This document shows, one piece after another, positions 59,941-64,000 of a DNA stretch of 64,000 nt. The notes under the pieces are model-generated. The model searched no databases. It saw nothing but the letters and a program-made list of their open reading frames with translations, and was not told where the DNA came from. Position 1 is the stretch's first letter. The number at the start of each line of letters is the position of its first letter. Location of the stretch: the NCBI GenBank assembly GCA_959026535.1, contig CAUFMB010000001.1, forward strand, positions 19,329-83,328, read 5' to 3'. The DNA comes from an uncultured Collinsella sp. GTDB taxonomy: Bacteria > Actinomycetota > Coriobacteriia > Coriobacteriales > Coriobacteriaceae. A program made the position numbers and the translations under genes.

Positions 59941-59981
59941 CAAAAGAATGGACCCCATGACTCAAAGCCACGAGGTCCATA
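59941..59981 (-). terminator. Terminator of the NlpC/P60 gene
   Basis: On the minus strand ATGGACC and GGTCCAT pair with inner complementary bases, followed by TCTTTTG, about 25 bases after the stop. Confidence 0.7.
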
Positions 59982-60003
59982 TCCGTTTGCTTTATCTGAA
60001 TAC

Positions 60004-61131
60004 TTAGTAGCGCACGAAAATGTAGTTGTTGTTCATGCCGGCGGCAACGGAGCTGATGATAACACCCGTGTTGTAGTCGGAAGCATGAATCATCTGACCA
60101 CCACCGATGTAAATGCCGGTGTGGTACGAGTTGACCACAACGTCACCGGGCTGCGGATCGGACACACGCGTCCAGCCCATAAAGGTGCCCGTGGTGCCCA
60201 GGCGGCAATAGCGACCAGTGAGGCAATAGCTAACAAAACCAGAGCAGTCGAAACTGTTCGGGCCAATTCCGCCCCAGGAATAGGCGCAACCAAGCTTGCT
60301 GTATGCACGCGAGACAACAGAACCGCCATCGACGGACTGGCTCGGAGCAGAAGGCGTCGGAGCCGGGGCAGGCGTGAAGGGCTGCGGTGTCGGAGCAGGT
60401 GCCGGCGTAGGAGCCGGAGTGTTGCCGCCCTGGTTGTTGTTATTGCTGGTCTGGCCACCGTTGTTGGTGTTCTCGGTCGCACCGGCAGTCTCGTTGCTCA
60501 CCGTGGCCTTCTCGGCGGTACTGGCGTTGATGCCGGCCTGCAGCGCGGCGTTGGCCTCGGCCTCAGCGGCAAGCTCAGCCTGCAGCTGTGAATCCAGAGA
60601 GTTTACGACGTTCTGTGCTTCAGCCTGCTGGGCGTTAAGCTCGTCGACCTTCTTTTGCGTGGTGGCGACGTTCTTTTCCTGCTCGGCCTGCTTATCGGTG
60701 AGCTGCTGTTTGAGCTCCTTGACCTCTTGAATGGTCTGAGCCTGCTTATCGGAAACTTTGCCGTAGTAGAACAGACGGTTGAGCATATCGCTCAGGTCAT
60801 CGACGCCCGTCAGAACCTGAAGCAGGCTCAGACCGCCGGTTTTGTACTCGCCGGCGACATAGGTCGAGAGCTTGGCCTGACCATCGGCGATCTCCTGCTG
60901 CTTTTGCGTGATCTCGCCAGCAGTCTGATCGAGCGCCTGCGTCTGCGTGGCGAGCTCATCGTAAATCTGCTGAGTTTGGGTACCGATCTGCTCGAGCTTC
61001 GTACGAGCAGCGGCAAGGTCGGATGCGGTATCGGCGTAGGCAGGAGCCGCGAGGCCCAAGCCCAAAACACAAGCGAGGGTTGCCGTAGCAGCGCAGCGTG
61101 CCATGTTTTTGTGCGTGTTTGCTGTGCGCAT
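60004..61131 (-). CDS. Secreted NlpC/P60 peptidoglycan endopeptidase with coiled coil
   Basis: A 375-residue secreted wall hydrolase of the RipA/PcsB type. Signal peptide (about 1-33, ATLACVLGLGLAAPAYA), a long coiled coil (about 35-200, rich in Gln/Glu/Ala), a Gly/Asn/Pro-rich linker (about 215-262, repeated PAPTP), then an NlpC/P60 domain with catalytic Cys in NSFDCSGFVSYC, the His in NSYHTGIYIGGG and QMIHASDYN. It would cut D-Glu to diamino acid bonds in stem peptides, perhaps under activation by division partners as for PcsB. AAAGGAAG precedes the start. Confidence 0.92.
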   Translation of the reverse strand: MRTANTHKNMARCAATATLACVLGLGLAAPAYADTASDLAAARTKLEQIGTQTQQIYDELATQTQALDQTAGEITQKQQEIADGQAKLSTYVAGEYKTGGLSLLQVLTGVDDLSDMLNRLFYYGKVSDKQAQTIQEVKELKQQLTDKQAEQEKNVATTQKKVDELNAQQAEAQNVVNSLDSQLQAELAAEAEANAALQAGINASTAEKATVSNETAGATENTNNGGQTSNNNNQGGNTPAPTPAPAPTPQPFTPAPAPTPSAPSQSVDGGSVVSRAYSKLGCAYSWGGIGPNSFDCSGFVSYCLTGRYCRLGTTGTFMGWTRVSDPQPGDVVVNSYHTGIYIGGGQMIHASDYNTGVIISSVAAGMNNNYIFVRY

Positions 61132-61163
61132 GTAGCTTCCTTTCCAGTAACTAAGGGTAACGG

Positions 61164-61694
61164 CTAGTCCACCGTCACCAGGCTAAAGAGCTCCACATCG
61201 TCATTAGACGGTGTGAGCTTCTCGCGCGGGTTGAGAAACGCAAGCTCAAGGATACAACCGTAACCGACAAGCTTTGCGCCCATATCTCGCACCAGTTTAC
61301 CTGTTGCCTCGACGGTTCCGCCCGTCGCGACCAAGTCGTCCAGAATCAACACGGTATCTTTAGAGCTGATAGCGTCGGCATGGATCTCAATTGAATCGGT
61401 GCCGTACTCGAGCTCGTAGCTCTGACTTACGGTCTCGCGCGGTAGCTTGCCAGGTTTACGTGCGGGAACAAAGCCGGCGCCAAGGGCTACAGCCACCGGT
61501 ACGCCAACCATAAAGCCGCGAGCCTCGGGACCCACGACCTTGGTGATTCCCATGCCGGCAAAGTGCTCGGCGAGGGCATCGGTCATGGCTTTGAGCGCCT
61601 CGGGATTGCCAAAGAGCGGCGTGATGTCTTTAAAGATGACTCCGGGCTCGGGATAGTCGGGGATGTCGACGATTTGAGATTCGAAGTCGTACAT
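61164..61694 (-). CDS. apt: Adenine phosphoribosyltransferase
   Basis: It salvages adenine to AMP with PRPP. The 176-residue protein has IPDYPEPGVIFKDITPLF, VVGPEARGFMVGVPVA, ARKPGKLPRETVSQSYELEY and the PRPP signature VLILDDLVATGGTV. ATG 61694 is chosen because AAAGGTC lies eight bases upstream; a TTG at 61709 is in frame but less likely. Downstream of the ftsR-like gene on the same strand. Confidence 0.96.
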   Translation of the reverse strand: MYDFESQIVDIPDYPEPGVIFKDITPLFGNPEALKAMTDALAEHFAGMGITKVVGPEARGFMVGVPVAVALGAGFVPARKPGKLPRETVSQSYELEYGTDSIEIHADAISSKDTVLILDDLVATGGTVEATGKLVRDMGAKLVGYGCILELAFLNPREKLTPSNDDVELFSLVTVD

Positions 61695-61734
61695 TGCATG
61701 ACCTTTCAATGGGTTGCCGGATAAGCGGCAGCTG

Positions 61735-62613
61735 TTATTTGCCTGCGGTGGCGGTGCCGGATTGCGAAGGGGTGACGACCTTGAGCGGCTTTACGAGGGA
61801 ATCCTCGTGCGAAGCCGGCGCGCCTATCTCTTCGTTTTTGGCCTTGGTTGACTCGGAGCGAGTGATTTCCTCATCGAGTGCATCGATGTCGGCGTCCTCG
61901 ACCACGGCGTTGAGCGACTCAAAAACGCGGTTCTTGAGCAGCGCGGTGTGCACGCCCTCCGTCAGGTCGTGAAGCTTCTTAAACGCACGCTCGAGCTTGG
62001 CGTCGCGCTCGTCATCGGAGGTGTCCATGCCGAGCATGCTCACGAGCACCTGCTCAAACATCGAGGACTCGCGGTTGGCGGAAGACACGTACTGACGCAG
62101 GTTGCGCGGCTCGATATGGAAGCGTGACAGCTCGGAGCAGTAGCGGATGATCGGGAAATCGCGACCATCGACGAGCTCACGATTTTGCGGACTCTTGATG
62201 ATGCGAATGAGGTCGTTCTCGGCGAGCGAGCGGATAAACGAAATCTCGACGCCCAGCATATCGGGAATGGTCTCGATAGGATGCAGCTTTTGCTTAGTCT
62301 CCTTGGGCTCCGTCTTGAGCGGAACATCGGACAGCAAGCCCACCTCGTAAGCGAGCGTTGACAGGTCCGTGGCGTTTTCCAAGCGCTGCTTAATCACGTT
62401 GAGTGGCATATAGCGGGTCTTCTGCAGGTGCAGAATGACCTCCAGGCGATCAACGTCCTCCTTGGAGTACTGACGGTATCCCTTAGGCGTACGATGAGGG
62501 GTAATGAGCCCCTCATCCTCTAGAAATCTAATTTTTGAGTTCGAAAGATCGGGGTATGCGCCTCGAAGTAGGTTGACGACTTGGCCGATACTCAGATAGT
62601 TGCGTTCGGCCAT
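61735..62613 (-). CDS. MerR-family regulator, FtsR-like
   Basis: A 292-residue regulator with an N-terminal MerR winged helix: YLSIGQVVNLLRGAYPDLSN, KIRFLEDEGLITPHRTPKGY, RQYSKEDVDRLEVILHLQ. The rest (SFIRSLAENDLIRIIKSPQN, FHIEPRNLRQYVSSANRE) resembles the Rv1828/FtsR group, which in Corynebacterium activates ftsZ. Adjacent FHA gene and nearby phosphatidyltransferase match the garA-Rv1828 region of mycobacteria, which supports this call. Target genes are not identified here. Confidence 0.82.
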   Translation of the reverse strand: MAERNYLSIGQVVNLLRGAYPDLSNSKIRFLEDEGLITPHRTPKGYRQYSKEDVDRLEVILHLQKTRYMPLNVIKQRLENATDLSTLAYEVGLLSDVPLKTEPKETKQKLHPIETIPDMLGVEISFIRSLAENDLIRIIKSPQNRELVDGRDFPIIRYCSELSRFHIEPRNLRQYVSSANRESSMFEQVLVSMLGMDTSDDERDAKLERAFKKLHDLTEGVHTALLKNRVFESLNAVVEDADIDALDEEITRSESTKAKNEEIGAPASHEDSLVKPLKVVTPSQSGTATAGK

Positions 62614-62616
62614 GCC

Positions 62617-63051
62617 CTACTCACCGGTTTCGATGCGCTCCGGCGTGCTCTCGTGGTAGATGAGCGTAAACGTACCGATCTGGACGGAAGAACCGTCGTG
62701 CAGCGGGGCTGCATTGACGATGGCACCGTCGACCCAGGTGCCATTGAGCGAGCCCAAGTCCTCGATGCGAGCGCCGAGACCCTCGCGAATAATGCGCGCG
62801 TGGCTGCGCGAAACGGTCATGTCATTGAGGAAGATGCCGTTCGCGGGATCGCGGCCAATGGTGGTCACGTCATCCTCGAGCTCAAAAGCGGCACCAGTCT
62901 GCGGACCCTTGACGATGGACAGAACGGGGGCGGTGATGCGCACGTTGGCCATGAGGTCGGGAACGGTGACGTTGCTTGAAGGCACGCGGAATACGCAGGT
63001 AGCGTCAGCAGTCTTATCATTCTGAGGCATATTGTTAACCATGTTGTCCAT
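62617..63051 (-). CDS. FHA-domain protein, GarA/OdhI-like
   Basis: A 144-residue protein with a short N-terminal tail and one FHA domain (VTTIGRDPANGIFLNDMTVS, RSHARI, DLGSLNGTWVDG). GarA/OdhI inhibits 2-oxoglutarate dehydrogenase until the tail is phosphorylated, when the tail folds onto its own FHA domain. The tail here has DATCVFR at residues 16-22 where GarA/OdhI has ETTSVFR: the second Thr (Thr18) is kept, the first is Ala. ATG 63051 follows TTAGGGG. It is three bases before the ftsR-like gene, so they are one operon. Its target in this anaerobe is unknown. Confidence 0.85.
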   Translation of the reverse strand: MDNMVNNMPQNDKTADATCVFRVPSSNVTVPDLMANVRITAPVLSIVKGPQTGAAFELEDDVTTIGRDPANGIFLNDMTVSRSHARIIREGLGARIEDLGSLNGTWVDGAIVNAAPLHDGSSVQIGTFTLIYHESTPERIETGE

Positions 63052-63117
63052 GACAACCCCTAACTTATCGCGGACGTGCCGCAAATAATGAACCGTACGT
63101 AATCATACCCCAACGAA

Positions 63118-63822
63118 TCAGTCTTCGATTTCAGGGTTCAGAAAGTCGATGTCCTCGTCCTCGGGATGCGTGAGAGCCTGTTTAATGGCCGCTCCGCCCT
63201 TAATGGAGTAGATGACAGCGGTGAGCATGGAGAAGATCACGCCGCCGTACACAAAGAAGATGCCGAGGGGCATCGAGCTTCCGTTGAGGCCCGGGAAGGC
63301 CGTAAGGGCTGAAGGTAAAAGATGCAGGCCGTCAATAACGGGGAACCCGAGCAGCATGAGCGAGAAGCCGGTCATGAGCAGCGCTGTGGCAATCTTTCCG
63401 GGGAAGACAACATCGATGGGGCGACGGTGATAATGGCGCACGATAAGCGTGCCGATGCCCAGATAGATGTCGCGGCCAATAATGAGCACGCAGACCCAGA
63501 TGGGCAGCTCTCCGCGGACCACCAGCCCCAAGACGCCGGTGAACAGCAGCGCACGGTCGCAAATGGGATCCATGACCTTGCCGAGCCATGAGACCGTCTT
63601 AGTCATGCGGGCGATCTGACCGTCCATCCAGTCGGTGGAGGCGGCAACGGCGTAGATAACGATGGCGATGACGCGGTTGTTGTCCGTCACAAACAGGTAC
63701 AGAAATACCAGGGTGAGGATCAGGCGCGTAAAGGTGATGAAATTGGAGATCGTAAAGATCTTATTCGACGGGTAATCGGAAGTGCCGATAAGCTCCTTTT
63801 TGATCTTCTTTTTGATGCCCAC
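63118..63822 (-). CDS. CDP-alcohol phosphatidyltransferase family protein
   Basis: A 234-residue membrane enzyme with about six hydrophobic segments and the family signature STDWMDGQIARMTKTVSWLG, then KVMDPICDRAL (D-x2-DG-x2-AR-x8-G-x3-D-x3-D). It is a second member besides pgsA at 42169-42807; the position next to the FHA and FtsR-like genes recalls mycobacterial pgsA2. Product may be phosphatidylglycerol phosphate, cardiolipin or another lipid; not decidable here. GTG 63822 follows GGGGGAG. The N-terminus is Lys-rich (IKKKIKKEL). Confidence 0.85.
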   Translation of the reverse strand: MGIKKKIKKELIGTSDYPSNKIFTISNFITFTRLILTLVFLYLFVTDNNRVIAIVIYAVAASTDWMDGQIARMTKTVSWLGKVMDPICDRALLFTGVLGLVVRGELPIWVCVLIIGRDIYLGIGTLIVRHYHRRPIDVVFPGKIATALLMTGFSLMLLGFPVIDGLHLLPSALTAFPGLNGSSMPLGIFFVYGGVIFSMLTAVIYSIKGGAAIKQALTHPEDEDIDFLNPEIED

Positions 63823-63858
63823 AGGACTCCCCCGCTGGTTAACGACAAAACTTTCGAT

Positions 63859-63887
63859 ACTATACCCGTTCCGGCGATGTCTATCCA
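63859..63887 (-). promoter_or_regulatory. Candidate promoter of the phosphatidyltransferase-garA-ftsR-apt direction
   Basis: On the minus strand TATAGT (63859-63864) lies 17 bases from TGGATA (63882-63887), about 40 bases before the start. The -35 is weak. Confidence 0.45.
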
Positions 63888-64000
63888 GCGTAAGCATAGA
63901 GAGTCCAGACATGTGGAGGGCGCTTTTAGGCGGCGGGGATTTCGCATGGCTCTGTTAGACCAGGATTGACATACATGTGTCCCCACGGTGCCATATCTTT

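Overview
The window is about 64 kb of GC-rich (roughly 60% by eye) chromosome from an anaerobic actinobacterium of the class Coriobacteriia, most like Collinsella. The actinobacterial signs are an mIHF-type nucleoid protein, a GarA/OdhI-like FHA protein next to a MerR-type FtsR-like regulator, and the lexA / LysM protein / nrdR block. Anaerobic life fits AdhE and an electron-transfer (PyrK/PyrD) dihydroorotate dehydrogenase. Gene order also resembles Firmicutes (ftsK-rodZ-pgsA-cinA-recA-recX-rny-spoVS-miaB-miaA-hflX; phoH-ybeY-dgkA-era-recO). The species name is inference; there is no rRNA gene in the window.

Layout. 1-4.6 kb: the 3' end of proS, then on the minus strand an APH-fold kinase and adhE. 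4.7-5.9 kb: a REP-associated tyrosine transposase flanked by inverted REP-like units. 6-12 kb: rpmB (minus), then a pyrimidine operon pyrR-B-C-K-D-F with a leader attenuator. 12.1-14.6 kb: mihF, gmk, rpoZ, thiI. 14.8-19.2 kb: comEA-comEC-holA and rpsT. 19.3-25.8 kb: lepA, dusB, hemW and two dnaJ-type genes, the first ending in membrane segments. 25.8-30.8 kb: mtaB-phoH-ybeY-dgkA-era-recO. 31-36 kb: rpsO, pnp and rnj; the pnp-rnj gap holds two long hairpin elements in opposite orientation. 36-42.8 kb: ftsK, a rodZ-like gene, yajQ, rimO, pgsA. 42.8-52.4 kb: cinA, recA, recX, rny, a MutL-like GHKL ATPase, spoVS, miaB, miaA, hflX. 52.4-55.3 kb: a membrane acyltransferase-like gene and lexA (minus), divergent from a LysM protein, nrdR and dut. 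55.3-55.8 kb: two more long hairpin elements of a second family. 55.8-64 kb: a lipid glycosyltransferase, trxB, a DUF1836 regulator, degV, an NlpC/P60 hydrolase, apt, ftsR-like, garA-like and a second CDP-alcohol phosphatidyltransferase.

How the parts work together. Most of the window is housekeeping: pyrimidine synthesis, ribosome assembly and tRNA modification, RNA decay (PNPase, RNase J, RNase Y, YbeY), DNA uptake and recombination (ComEA, ComEC, RecA, RecX, RecO) and an SOS circuit with readable LexA boxes. The less explained parts are: (i) two families of paired, oppositely oriented long hairpins with conserved cores and unrelated but self-complementary outer arms; (ii) the MutL-like ATPase between rny and spoVS; (iii) the membrane-ending DnaJ; (iv) an 11-bp-periodic GGTC repeat upstream of recA, echoed upstream of comEA; (v) a 17-nt motif shared by the DUF1836 and degV upstream regions. 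No tRNA, rRNA or CRISPR was seen.
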